Positions 37,001 to 45,433 of a stretch of 64,000 nucleotides of DNA are shown here, one piece after another. Source of the stretch: an uncultured Sunxiuqinia sp. (GTDB taxonomy: Bacteria > Bacteroidota > Bacteroidia > Bacteroidales > Prolixibacteraceae); the NCBI RefSeq assembly GCF_963678245.1, contig NZ_OY782770.1, forward strand, positions 1,426,001 to 1,490,000, read 5' to 3'. The notes beneath the pieces were generated by a model that ran no database searches, was not told the origin of the DNA, and saw only the letters and a program-made list of their open reading frames with translations. How positions within the stretch are numbered: position 1 is the stretch's first letter; each line of letters starts with the position of its first letter. The position numbers and the translations under genes are program-made.

Positions 37001-37296
37001 CAGAACCCGTGGTTCGTTTCATCGTCGTCTGCGTATAGCCAGTTACGACAATTTGGTTTATTTCTGAAGTTTTACCTTTCAGAACTACCTTCTCATTCAT
37101 AGGCTGATCTACCGTCATCTCTTTCTGCTCCATTCCCAAAAAAGAGATGACTATTTTTGATCCTCTTTCAACCCACAAAGAAGTAGATCCGTTGGAATCT
37201 GTAATAACTCCTTGCGATTTACCAACAATTACTACTGTTGCCCCCGGAAGAGGAGAATCAGCTTCATCGACAATTGTTAATTCTAATAAAACAGGT
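33964..37296 (-). repeat. 3,333-bp direct repeat, copy B
   Basis: Second copy, same orientation as 25899-29231. It includes SusC-B from codon 30 onward and the start of the intact SusD gene. Since SusD and the operon continue beyond the left end here but are cut short in copy A, B is probably the source and A the acceptor. Confidence 0.95.
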
Positions 37297-37382
37297 ACAT
37301 CAGACTGCTGCTTGTTATCCTGAGCATACAAACAACCGAAACAACATAAAAAAGCAACCAAATGCAATACAATAAATCTCAT
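34068..37382 (-). CDS. SusC/RagA TonB-dependent transporter B, without STN domain
   Basis: A 1,104-residue outer-membrane transporter. A short signal peptide (FIVLHLVAFLCCFGCLYAQ) and about ten linker residues lead directly into the carboxypeptidase-regulatory-like domain; there is no STN domain. From residue 30 on it equals SusC-A (plug with GNADPLWVVDGVPLQKDI, barrel ending GLSVGF). Without the STN part it should import but not signal to FecR. It lies 7 bases after the S9 peptidase gene and 21 before susD in an apparent operon. The import substrate is plausibly peptides, judged from the two linked peptidases. Confidence 0.92.
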   Translation of the reverse strand: MRFIVLHLVAFLCCFGCLYAQDNKQQSDVPVLLELTIVDEADSPLPGATVVIVGKSQGVITDSNGSTSLWVERGSKIVISFLGMEQKEMTVDQPMNEKVVLKGKTSEINQIVVTGYTQTTMKRTTGSVSIIKGKDLDMQSKPAAGLDMLLQGKLAGVNIKAVSGRPGETATVRIRGTNTITGNADPLWVVDGVPLQKDIPSISGGQIKSGDFNDIFTNGISGINPNDIESVTVLKDASAAAIYGSRAAGGVIVVTTKRGKSGRMQINYSSNVSVVSKPPRDVNLMNSPEKLSWEQELWDEFSAEDYNSVGYYPIVGVVGMIHAGEGKYAGMSASEQDAEIGQLSEETTNWFEELFRNSVSQSHFLSLSGGADKNTYYVSLGYNNNEGVVKKSGYDSYSVSAKLDLKPNDRVSIGFSSDLSMQESTGFSGNVDPFEYAYFANPYEKAYNEDGSYAADNTYFMMTEINGGYRNLLPEEGFNILREMNETSSKTKNLSTTIIGTISVKLQKGLKFEGLGSWGYVTNNSDNINGKNSYAAWQDRPFEGGNRFSPRKYASISQFSAYNANYNLRGQFNYSSEFGENHYLNALIGSELRGQYAKSIYTKRYGYDPVTGNFSMPALPETSELEYGDLLHYATLIDGLSGQSIGKDAFASFYFSADYSYKHRYVASLTARTDGSNNFGSNQQFNPTGSFGVSWNVDQERFMKKYQSIISHFSLRAAIGYTGNINKSVFPQLMMNYESSFRKTESDYFRMGTIRNAPNPNLRWEKTRDLKFSLDVGFLDDRINLQAEVYSRHTYDAVTSEKVPASTGFIIQSFNTSELLNRGLELTLSAIPVKTKNWRMSFSTNIAYNMNKLVSYNPGSFDFSTSTHVGYPLGAVFSGKINGINPNLGIYTYKPRPDAVFETAKDRTKSENYIFYLGTSNAPTTGGYSISTSYKKLSLSVGGTYSIGGKVMNEIAAPYSGGSIERHKSVEIPTQENDLYVNHFNVRRDAVNRWTPSNPITNAHPRILDAFGDVLDIDDYMPTTSAITNASLLENVSYFKLGSVMLAYSFEGEWMKKCFINNLSLSVAASNLFIITNYSGIDPETPGAVYPMARTYTLGLSVGF

Positions 37383-37389
37383 GAATAAT

Positions 37390-39663
37390 TCAATTATGGT
37401 TTACAATATCAATATCTCGTCGAGATAAGCTCAATAAATTTTCAGCAAAATAGTAACGGATTAGATTGTAGTAATATGGGCTCATTAACCCGTGACCAGC
37501 CCCAGGAACAACAAACATCTCAAACCGTTTATTATTTTCAATCAAAGCGTTAGCCATCCTTATGGTTGTTGACGGATGCACATTCTTATCAACCTCTCCA
37601 GTTATTAGTAATAACTTTCCTTTCAAGTTTCCGGCTAATTCCATAGCGGTTGGGATCTTGCAGGAAAATGTTACTTCCCCTGAAACGGAATCAACCTCCT
37701 CGTTGAGACCTTGAAAGGTTTCTCCCCACCACCGGATATAAATATTATTGTCATAATTCCCGGATGAGGCAACGCCTACTTTATAAAAATCAGGATATGT
37801 CAAAAGAGCCATTACTGTCTGGAATCCACCTCCCGAATGTCCATAAATGCCAACTCGCTTCAAATCGATAAACGAATACTTCTTGGCCAATTCTTCAATT
37901 ACATATTTGTCATCTGCCAATGGATAATCGCGTAGATTATGATGACCAAAACAATAAAAATCATGACCTCTGAGCGGTGAACTTCCTCTTGGGCCAACAT
38001 TAATTACAACAAATCCCATCTCTGCCAACGCCTGATTTTCATTATCGCCAGGAGTAAATGACAAAGGAATTTGATCACTCTGAGGCCCTGGATACACGTT
38101 GCTAATTATTGGATATTTTTTTGTTGTATCTATATCAGAAGGAAGATACATTACCCCCCAAAGATCAGTCTGCTGATCAGCTGCCTTCACTTTCAAAACC
38201 ACTGGAGGTTTCCATCCAATATTTCGTAAACATTGATCATTCATCCGTTCAAACAATATCGGCTTTTTGTCCTCCACCAAAGAAACAATAGAGCATTCCG
38301 GGGCACGATCCATTCTTGAGCAGTTGTCAATTGCATAATGCTTATCAGCTGAAATCATTAATTCGTGTGTTCCATTCCCTGAAGTAAGTAAACGCTGGGA
38401 TCGTCCGCTGAAATCAACCTTATAATAGTATCTGTAAGAAGGATTTACCCCTGAAACTCCTCCATAAGCTTCAAAAATAAAAGACTGACTTAAGCTATCA
38501 ATCTCAACAATACGCCCCGCGACTAAATCGCCCTGCGTAATACGGTTCAACAAGTTCCCATGGCTATCATACAAATAGTAGTTTCCTTTGCCGGTACGCT
38601 CTGACCACCATATTATGTTTTCTCCATTATTAATTACACGATAATTAAACAACGAAAGATTGATATGAGGCAAACATTTTTCAGATATAACTTCTCTTAC
38701 GGCTCCATTCGCCAAGTCTAATTTACATAATTCAATTTGATCTGACGCTCTACTTTTTCTGGTAAAATAAAGGATACTGTCTGACCGAAAGTAAGACAAT
38801 TTAACTTCCTGATCCGGGTATTTATCTATCGCTAGGAGTTTCCCGACATCGGTGTCAGCATTATACCACCAAAGTCTATATTGTTTAACTTCTTTGTCGC
38901 CAGGCATTGGCATTTTATAGATCTCATGAGTCGGACGCTTCTTTCCCAGAGAGTGAATCAACGCCATGTTTTTCACATTCTCATCATCTACAGATAGCAA
39001 GATATAACGATGACTTCCTTTCACCCAGAATCCCATTGAGTTATTTTCAACTGGTTCTTTAGAACTTCGACGAGTATAAGACGCTTCTGCGGTTCCATCA
39101 AAGGTGAGTTGCTCAATCGCCTCTGTGTAATTATTCCGAATAAACAAATTAAAATTCCCCCCCAGCATCGTATACAATGAATCTTTTGTTACCGAGTCAT
39201 AAAACGTAGATAATTTTGTCCCGTAAGTTCTCGCATCCTTTTCGGCTACTTCTCTAAGCTTATGTTGATGAATATTATATAAGAAAGTTCTCCCTCCTTT
39301 TTTCCAATAAAACTGATTCAAGTCATTCTTTAGAAAATCAATTCCGTACAACTTAAGGTTTGCTGCATCCAGCGAATCTCCTGTAATTTTATTATACTGC
39401 CGGGAAAACTCAACATTGTTTACAAACAAAGTCTTCTTGCCAGTTTTACGGTTAACTAGCCAATAAGAGACTCCCGAATCAGTTTTTAAACGATAATGAA
39501 AATAACCGGTTCCTTCAATCCAATAAGGATAAACACTCTGATTCATCATTTTTGCACCAATAGAATCAGACGAAAAACGACGAACTTTCTCCCAGTTAAT
39601 CTCTTGTCCAAAAAGAAAACAGGGAATAAATAACAGAAAAAAAAGAGGCAAATACTTTCTCAT
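37390..39663 (-). CDS. S9-family prolyl-oligopeptidase-like / DPP IV-like serine peptidase, exported
   Basis: About 757 residues from the ATG at 39663, which begins a clear signal peptide (KYLPLFFLLFIPCFLFGQ); the frame extends to 39732 but would overlap the S8 gene. The N-terminal half is the beta-propeller (DPPIV_N-like; FWVKGSHRYILLSVDDENVK, IIWWSERTGKGNYYLYD). The C-terminal hydrolase has the nucleophile elbow GIYGHSGGGFQ, Asp in LLITGEVDKNVHP and His in VVPGAGHG, so the triad appears complete. It should release dipeptides or cut proline-containing peptides in the periplasm or at the surface. Its start is two bases after the S8 stop, so the two are translationally coupled. Confidence 0.9.
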   Translation of the reverse strand: MRKYLPLFFLLFIPCFLFGQEINWEKVRRFSSDSIGAKMMNQSVYPYWIEGTGYFHYRLKTDSGVSYWLVNRKTGKKTLFVNNVEFSRQYNKITGDSLDAANLKLYGIDFLKNDLNQFYWKKGGRTFLYNIHQHKLREVAEKDARTYGTKLSTFYDSVTKDSLYTMLGGNFNLFIRNNYTEAIEQLTFDGTAEASYTRRSSKEPVENNSMGFWVKGSHRYILLSVDDENVKNMALIHSLGKKRPTHEIYKMPMPGDKEVKQYRLWWYNADTDVGKLLAIDKYPDQEVKLSYFRSDSILYFTRKSRASDQIELCKLDLANGAVREVISEKCLPHINLSLFNYRVINNGENIIWWSERTGKGNYYLYDSHGNLLNRITQGDLVAGRIVEIDSLSQSFIFEAYGGVSGVNPSYRYYYKVDFSGRSQRLLTSGNGTHELMISADKHYAIDNCSRMDRAPECSIVSLVEDKKPILFERMNDQCLRNIGWKPPVVLKVKAADQQTDLWGVMYLPSDIDTTKKYPIISNVYPGPQSDQIPLSFTPGDNENQALAEMGFVVINVGPRGSSPLRGHDFYCFGHHNLRDYPLADDKYVIEELAKKYSFIDLKRVGIYGHSGGGFQTVMALLTYPDFYKVGVASSGNYDNNIYIRWWGETFQGLNEEVDSVSGEVTFSCKIPTAMELAGNLKGKLLLITGEVDKNVHPSTTIRMANALIENNKRFEMFVVPGAGHGLMSPYYYNLIRYYFAENLLSLSRRDIDIVNHN

Positions 39664-39665
39664 TT

Positions 39666-41204
39666 TCACTTGGTATAAATAGCTGCTAATTTTACTGCAT
39701 TCAACGCATTCACTATCCCTCTGCTTTTGCAAGGCAATCCTGCTGGGCTAGCACTCCTAATCAAAATATCCTTTACTTCAGATGCTTTTAGTTTGGGAAA
39801 ATAATGACGTAACATAGCAGCGACGGCACTTACTACCGGCGCTGCAATACTTGTTCCTTTTACCGTCTGGTAAGTATTATCAGGGGCTACTGATGTAATT
39901 TCAGCTCCCGGAGCAAAAATATCAACCTTCGTAATTCCTTCATTCGAGATTTTTAATCGTTGTCCACTTTTCCCGGAAGCTCCAACTCGAATGAGATTAG
40001 AAAAAGGAAGTCCTTTTTTATTTTTCCCGGAAGGGAAATAAGCAAGCGAATCAATGTTCCATCCGCTATTACCAGCCGCCTGAATAATCAACACATCTTT
40101 TTTTTGCGCATAAGCAATTGCATCGTTCACCATATCAGGAGTAGGAGAAGTATATTTACCAAAACTCATGTTTATTACTTTTGCTCCATTATCAACCGCA
40201 TAGCGAATAGAAGAGGCAACATCTTTATCGTATTCATCGCCATCAGGGATGGCTCGTATAATCATTAATTTGGCTGCCGGATAAATTCCTGTCATTTGTG
40301 AATCAACGATTCCCTGCCCCGCAATTTCTCCTGCAACCAACATTCCATGGTCATATCCATCTACCATTAAATGAGTATTTCCATAGAAACGATCACTGGG
40401 ATCATCAAGTTTATCTCCCATCAATAATCGTTTATCTTTGGCATGCTCAATACCATCAATCCTAGTTTTCATTAAACAAAACTCATCCTCTTCACTTTTA
40501 AACATATCACGCCACAGAGCACTTGATCCGGCTTTCATGACATCAACCGCGATAACTTCAAAATTCTGCTTCCAAGAAATATCAGAAACAGGCAAGCTAT
40601 ATAAACTACCAACCGTAATCGTATCTCTATCAATATTTGAGAAAGTATTTAACACGGAATCTATTTTCAAGTAGGTTTGATGCTTCTGCTTTGCTAAGGA
40701 AAAAAACTGCATATAACCTCCTATACCTGCCTTTTTCTTCATCTTTAAATAATAATCATATTCTAAAGAATCGGAAGAACTAGTAATTCCACTTTTATAT
40801 TTCGGATATAATCGTTTGAATTGACGATACTCTTCGGTCCCAGCACTTTTCATATTAAAAGTTCCATCTGAAGTCCCCAGAAAATTCCAACCATTCAAAT
40901 CATCAACATAACCGTTTTTATCATTATCTTTTCCATCCAACTTCTCCGCAGAATTAATCCATAGAGCGTCTTTCAAATCAATAGAGCTCGTATCAATTCC
41001 AGAATCAATAACACCGACAATAAGACTTCCCTGAGGTTCTATTCCAGACTTTTGTAAATAAATTAAAGCATCGATAGACTGGCACCCTTTTATACTATCA
41101 TTATAGTATTTCTCCCACTTGTTGCTCGCGCTAACCCCTCCATAAGAGGCAGATAGTAAAAACACAACACTCCACAACAATTTACTCATTCGAATATTTC
41201 TCAT
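39666..41204 (-). CDS. S8-family subtilisin-like serine peptidase, exported
   Basis: A 512-residue protease with a signal peptide (LLWSVVFLLSASYGGVSA). The catalytic triad is visible: Asp in IVGVIDSGID (near residue 67), His in GYDHGMLVAGEIAG and Ser in VKGTSIAAPVVSAVAAML. A large insertion of about 200 residues lies between Asp and His (FNMKSAGTEEYRQFKRLYPK and onward), typical of Bacteroidota S8 enzymes. The oxyanion Asn is in IIQAAGNSGWN. No T9SS-type C-terminal sorting domain is seen. It probably degrades or processes proteins whose products enter SusC-B/SusD. It leads the operon, two bases before the S9 gene. Confidence 0.92.
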   Translation of the reverse strand: MRNIRMSKLLWSVVFLLSASYGGVSASNKWEKYYNDSIKGCQSIDALIYLQKSGIEPQGSLIVGVIDSGIDTSSIDLKDALWINSAEKLDGKDNDKNGYVDDLNGWNFLGTSDGTFNMKSAGTEEYRQFKRLYPKYKSGITSSSDSLEYDYYLKMKKKAGIGGYMQFFSLAKQKHQTYLKIDSVLNTFSNIDRDTITVGSLYSLPVSDISWKQNFEVIAVDVMKAGSSALWRDMFKSEEDEFCLMKTRIDGIEHAKDKRLLMGDKLDDPSDRFYGNTHLMVDGYDHGMLVAGEIAGQGIVDSQMTGIYPAAKLMIIRAIPDGDEYDKDVASSIRYAVDNGAKVINMSFGKYTSPTPDMVNDAIAYAQKKDVLIIQAAGNSGWNIDSLAYFPSGKNKKGLPFSNLIRVGASGKSGQRLKISNEGITKVDIFAPGAEITSVAPDNTYQTVKGTSIAAPVVSAVAAMLRHYFPKLKASEVKDILIRSASPAGLPCKSRGIVNALNAVKLAAIYTK

Positions 41205-41681
41205 AGTAAAATTTTAAAACTGTTTTTTCACATCACAACGTTTAGAATCAAATCCTCGGCAATACTATTTCTTTAGACATTAAAAAAGATTAATGCCTCA
41301 ATACTATTTTTCTGACTATATTATATCCTTAAAAATAGATCGATACAACACGAAGACGAATACAAAACAGAAGTTCGCAACTTAAAACTTAAACATTCCT
41401 ATTCTCATTCTTAAACATTCACACATCATAAAAGCATGAAAAAATTGTTTTGTGACAGAAAAAGGATAATATTTAAATAGTTTTGTCAACTATTTAAAGA
41501 AATCAGACCACTTTTACTTTTTTATTTGCGGAATTGCATAAAAGAGCAACTATTCTGAAGTACCACATCAAAACAATCAGCCCCGCGGAAAACTCATGAT
41601 ACAAGGCTTCCTGCGAACTCCGGTCTAAATGCTTCATGTTATCCTGAATATCCTTATCTCATTAGACTGACTCTTTCATTG
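41205..41681. other. Intergenic stretch between the S8 gene and the IS66-type element
   Basis: About 480 bases, A+T-rich near the S8 gene, where the operon promoter must lie unless transcription came through from the sigma gene before the IS insertion. A small leftward frame at 41503-41637 (44 codons, MKHLDRSSQEALYHEFSAGL...) reads coding-like, with a hydrophobic stretch (LIVLMWYFRIVALLC), but I cannot assign it. It may be a remnant of a gene disrupted by the element. Confidence 0.35.
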
Positions 41682-43190
41682 AATGTATCTATTCAGGACT
41701 AGAGTAATCAGCTGCTAATTTGAAAGGGGTCAAGGGATTTTGGTTATTTTTAATGGCCGTGTCACAGACTGACCTCAATATTGCATAGTTTTCAGCACCT
41801 TTATTCGTTTTAAAGAACCCACTTACTTTTTGTTTGACCTTAAAATTCCTGATAGCCCTTTCAGAACCGTTGTTGTCGGGGAGCACAAGTTCATTCTCAA
41901 GAAACAAAAAAAGGTAATCCTGATATTTTGACAAGCACTTTTGCAATGTGGCTATTTTCTTGAACGGGTTGCCAATATCTTCATCCAGGAGTTTTTTCAG
42001 CTTGTTATTTATCCGGCCTATTATGTTGGGATCACTATTTTGGTTCCTGTGTGCTTTTAATGCCAGTTTAATTAATCTGGTCATTCTACCAGACCATGTT
42101 TGGTCTTTATACCTTCGGTAAAGTATTGTAGTTCTCTTAGAATATGGGCAGTGCATGGTTGATGCGACTTCGCATCTGTTTTAAAATAAAAGGTCCAGCA
42201 GTCACTTACAATTATTGCGCCCCCGAAACCTTCCGGCATTAATTCTTCAATTGCCAGATACCCTCTTCAGGGATGAATACCAATAAATGTAGCCCTGGCA
42301 TTCTGGAATGTCCACACCCAATTATTATTCCCATTAATGTTCACGCTGGTTTCATCACCCCCAATAACCGAATTGTTTAAAACCGTTTTTCTAATGGATT
42401 CATATATTGGCTCCAACTTTTCACTTGTTCTGTGTAAAATATTTTTGATGCTCGCTTGACAGATATTTAGGCCAAATATATTTCTCAGCATCTCTTTCAG
42501 CCTTTTGTAAGGGATATATTGTCTGGCACTTAAATAGGCAACCAGTGCCTGTGTGTGTTTTCCATAACAGATCGGGCCATAGACACCATTAGGATAAGCC
42601 CCTTTTGAAACACGGCCGCAACTGCAGGTCTTTTTGTAAATCTGGTGCTCCGTAACAGTAAAAGTAATATCTGGTATGTCCACAACCTGACGTTTCCCGG
42701 AAAGGTCAGGTTCAATTCCGGAAAGGTCATTGCCACAACAATTACAATACAGCGGATGGTGCAGTTCTGTAAAATCAGGCTTTGGGGGCATCTTCATCGA
42801 GCTGCCTTTGTGCCCGGGTTGACCGCCTGCTTTTTTGCCGCTGCCTTTTTTTAGGCTATTGGTTTTCTTTAAATTACCAAAATCGCTTGATGGTAGCTTA
42901 CTGCTATTGTTACTGTTCTTTTTTGTTTCATATTCTGCTAATCTGGATTTGAGTTCTTCAACCACTTGCTTCAATTCATTAACTTGGTTAAGCAAAAAAG
43001 TAATAAGCTCTGGTATGCCTTTTTGATCTTGCATGGTAATACAAAGTTCTACAATACTGACAGGTAGAAGTTAAAATGCAAAAGTAGATATTAACACTTT
43101 TACCTGCGAAGGCCAAACTTTATCAACAAGTAGAAAGTAATTTTTAAGTTTCAGGAATCATGGACAAATTTAGACCTGAATAGATACATT
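41682..43190. mobile_element. Decayed IS66-type insertion sequence
   Basis: A 1,509-base element bounded by perfect 16-bp inverted repeats (41682-41697 and 43175-43190, CCTGAATAGATACATT in the right copy). It holds only a transposase of the TnpC type and lacks the tnpA/tnpB helper genes of classical IS66. No convincing 8-bp target duplication is seen. It is inserted between the ECF sigma gene and the S8 peptidase gene. Confidence 0.75.
41689..43034 (-). pseudogene. IS66-family transposase (TnpC), disrupted
   Basis: The frame from 43034 gives the N-terminal coiled-coil (ELKQVVEELKSRLAEYETKK), the Gly-rich linker (GSGKKAGGQPGHKGSSMKMP), a zinc-finger region (HHPLYCNCCGND, KTCSCGR) and the first DDE Asp in NSVIGGDETSVNING, then a TGA just left of 42267. 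The same frame resumes for about 60 codons (AIIVSDCWTFYF, AHILRELQYFTEG) before another stop, and the C-terminal part (SGRMTRLIKLALKAH ... NNGSERAIRNFKVKQKVSGF with the final Glu) lies in a shifted frame. One nonsense change and one frameshift therefore inactivate it. Confidence 0.82.
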
Positions 43191-43242
43191 TGAATAATAG
43201 TTGCCAACAAAATATATCACTCAAATATAATAAGGTAGAAAA

Positions 43243-43839
43243 CTATTTACCCTTATCAATTTCCTTGAGACGGACGAAAAGGAAAATGAAAGAAGTTGGA
43301 GTCAGTTTTTGCTTGAGCTTTTTAATTGATCTTGAAACAAGCTGCCTGGCTGAGTCATACGAAATTGACATGATTTCACAAATTTCGTCATAATCAAACC
43401 CACAGGTAAATTTATAATACAAAACTTCACGTTGTCGGGCATTTAACGTCTTCATAGCCTGCTTTAAAGATCTGATTCTTTGTGCAGATTCTTCATCCTG
43501 AATAATTTTTTCCTCTACCGAAAATGTTATTTCAGGCTCCGCGTGCAGAGAGGTAGGCTCAAGCCAGAATAACTTCCTATTTTTCTCAAATGTTCGAAGG
43601 ATTCTTCGACGAAATGTCTTCAACAAATATAACCTGATATTATCTGTCGAACCTAAATTGTTTCGGTTGCGGATTAAATCATAGAAAATATCTTGAATGG
43701 TGTCCAAAATCAGACTTTCATCCTTGGTGAATTTCTTTCCATAGATAAAAAGAAAATCAATATTTTTACCATAGATATCCGACAATGCATAATCTGCATC
43801 ACACTTAAAATCTTCCCATATCTTACGATCACCTTCCAT
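43243..43839 (-). CDS. ECF-type RNA polymerase sigma factor (second locus)
   Basis: A 198-residue sigma factor. Region 2 covers about residues 15-85 (DYALSDIYGKNIDFLFIYGK, LDTIQDIFYDLIRNRN, LLKTFRRRILR). Region 4 covers about residues 125-185 (MKTLNARQREVLYYKFTCGF, DYDEICEIMSISYDSARQLV). It should be controlled by the FecR at 29661 and act on the SusCD/peptidase genes. The element inserted right after it separates it from the operon it presumably heads. The ATG at 43839 lies 26 bases from a TAnnTTTG element. Confidence 0.87.
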   Translation of the reverse strand: MEGDRKIWEDFKCDADYALSDIYGKNIDFLFIYGKKFTKDESLILDTIQDIFYDLIRNRNNLGSTDNIRLYLLKTFRRRILRTFEKNRKLFWLEPTSLHAEPEITFSVEEKIIQDEESAQRIRSLKQAMKTLNARQREVLYYKFTCGFDYDEICEIMSISYDSARQLVSRSIKKLKQKLTPTSFIFLFVRLKEIDKGK

Positions 43840-43864
43840 AGAAACAAATCACACAAAGCACCAA

Positions 43865-43872
43865 CAAAGATA
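43865..43872 (-). promoter_or_regulatory. -7 promoter element of the second ECF sigma gene
   Basis: On the minus strand TATCTTTG fits TAnnTTTG and lies 26 bases before the sigma ATG. A CTTG on the minus strand about 14 bases further upstream is a poor -33 match. Confidence 0.4.
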
Positions 43873-43985
43873 GAAATTGTACCGCACAAGGATGAATTTA
43901 TCTGTCTGTCAACCCCATTTGTTTAAAAAAATATAATGAACGATTCGTGACTTATTTCCATTCATTCAGAATTCGAACAGACAGA

Positions 43986-44063
43986 TCATTCGTATCGCAA
44001 TTTCTCCGCCTGATTCCGCATTGCAGCTTTCCTTGGTCTTCTTTCGCAGGATGATATAGCCAT
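43986..44063 (-). pseudogene. C-terminal remnant of an FtsX-type permease
   Basis: Twenty-six codons in one frame end KAAMRNQAEKLRYE and stop at 43986. This matches the tail RAATRNPVEALRYE shared by the permeases at 50.8-64 kb at nine of the last thirteen positions. Upstream of it nothing of the permease remains. The rest of the 370-base gap (43840-44209) holds the promoter of the sigma gene and no other gene. Confidence 0.5.
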
Positions 44064-44209
44064 TTCCAATACCCTAATAACTGAAAAGATATTAACTTAG
44101 CTCCTCTTTAAAGATTACCTCATTTCAAAACAATTCATAACGTACAAACAAAGTAATTCGGATTTCACAAAGCAGTCACAACAATTAAAAAACTAATAAA
44201 CAAATAATT

Positions 44210-45040
44210 ATGAAAAAACTGATCGGGATTTCTATTTTGATTCTTGTGTTATTAGTGCCTGGACATGGCCAAATTTTAAACAAAACAACAAAATCCAAAG
44301 ATGCTCCGAACTCTCAATGGAATGGAAAAAAAGTTGCCTTTTTAGGAGATTCAATGACGCAGAAATGGAAAAGCAGAATTGTTTACTGGGAGTATCTGAC
44401 AGAAATGATGGGCATTGAACCATATGTTTACGGTATTAGCGGACATCAATGGACTGGGATTTACCGCCAGGCATTGAAATTAAAAGAAGAGCACGGAACA
44501 GATGTTGATGCGATTTTGATTTTTGCAGGAACAAATGATTATATGCACAATACGCCAATGGGTAGCTTTTATCGTGAAACCGCCAAAGAAACCAACTTCA
44601 ACGGAACAAATGTTGTGCGGAAATTCCGGGTTATGGAAGTGAGCGACACCACCTTTTGCGGAAGAATCAATAAAGCAATGGCTTTTCTGAAAAAGAACTA
44701 CCCTGACCAGCAAATTATTATCATGACACCCATTCATCGTGGATTCGCAACATTTAATGCTACAAACGTTCAGCCCGAAGAAAGCTTCGCCAACGCGCTT
44801 GGCTTATATACTGAAGACTATGTAAATACACTAAAACAAGCCGCCTCAGTTTGGGCTGTGCCTTTAATTGACTTGTACTCGATAAGTGGACTTTACCCAA
44901 TGGAAGATTCGCAGGTGAAATATTTTATGAATGAAAAAACCGATCGTTTGCACCCCGGGTCACTTGGTAATTATCGATTGGCAAAAACGATCCAATATCA
45001 ATTATTAAGCTTTCCGTCAACCTTTGTTGAAAAGCAGTAA
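44210..45040 (+). CDS. SGNH/GDSL-type hydrolase, exported
   Basis: A 276-residue protein with a signal peptide (LIGISILILVLLVPGHGQ). The four SGNH blocks are present: Ser in KVAFLGDSMTQKW (block I), Gly in YGISGHQWTG (block II), Asn in ILIFAGTNDYMHN (block III) and Asp-His in KTDRLHPGSLGNYRLA (block V). It should be an esterase or lipase-like enzyme in the periplasm or at the surface, for example removing acyl groups from carbohydrates; the substrate cannot be told. It stands alone on the + strand, 394 bases before pyruvate kinase. Confidence 0.85.
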   Translation: MKKLIGISILILVLLVPGHGQILNKTTKSKDAPNSQWNGKKVAFLGDSMTQKWKSRIVYWEYLTEMMGIEPYVYGISGHQWTGIYRQALKLKEEHGTDVDAILIFAGTNDYMHNTPMGSFYRETAKETNFNGTNVVRKFRVMEVSDTTFCGRINKAMAFLKKNYPDQQIIIMTPIHRGFATFNATNVQPEESFANALGLYTEDYVNTLKQAASVWAVPLIDLYSISGLYPMEDSQVKYFMNEKTDRLHPGSLGNYRLAKTIQYQLLSFPSTFVEKQ

Positions 45041-45433
45041 CTTTTATACGCCTATCTTTTATTCAATGCATTTATACTTTAAAATCGAAATATATGGAGC
45101 TCTCTATGGAATTTAATTATGCTTGTTTATGTAACAAACGGGTATGGTCGTTTCATAATTGTTAACAAGCGCGCCCGGGAAATAGGCAACAGCAATATTT
45201 GTAACTCGATATTCCTACATTTGTAGCTGATTTGTATCTAATTTCTACGTTGATATATATCTTAAAAACACATCTCTTCATAATCATAGATAAAACGCAC
45301 AATTAGATACTGAGATATATTACATTAATAACAGCTGCCTTTAAATCAACAGATTTTACCGATCTGAAAATTGTAAATTCCCGAGAACCGAGAGCAGGTA
45401 AAATTTAGGCAAAGCAATCAACAAAACACACAT
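45041..45433. other. Intergenic stretch upstream of pyruvate kinase
   Basis: About 390 bases without a gene. A TACATTTG (45216-45223) fits the -7 consensus, and a TTTG lies at 45198-45201, closer than the usual -33 spacing. If used, it would give a long leader of roughly 200 bases before the pyk start. I see no recognisable riboswitch. Confidence 0.35.

Noticed and set aside
25899-37296. Invertible or phase-variable switch between SusC-A and SusC-B
   Set aside because: The repeats are direct, not inverted, and no recombinase gene or inverted sites lie nearby; deletion or gene conversion is possible but not inversion.
41674-43198. 8-bp target-site duplication of the IS66-type element
   Set aside because: The flanks of the inverted repeats do not match in any register I tried.
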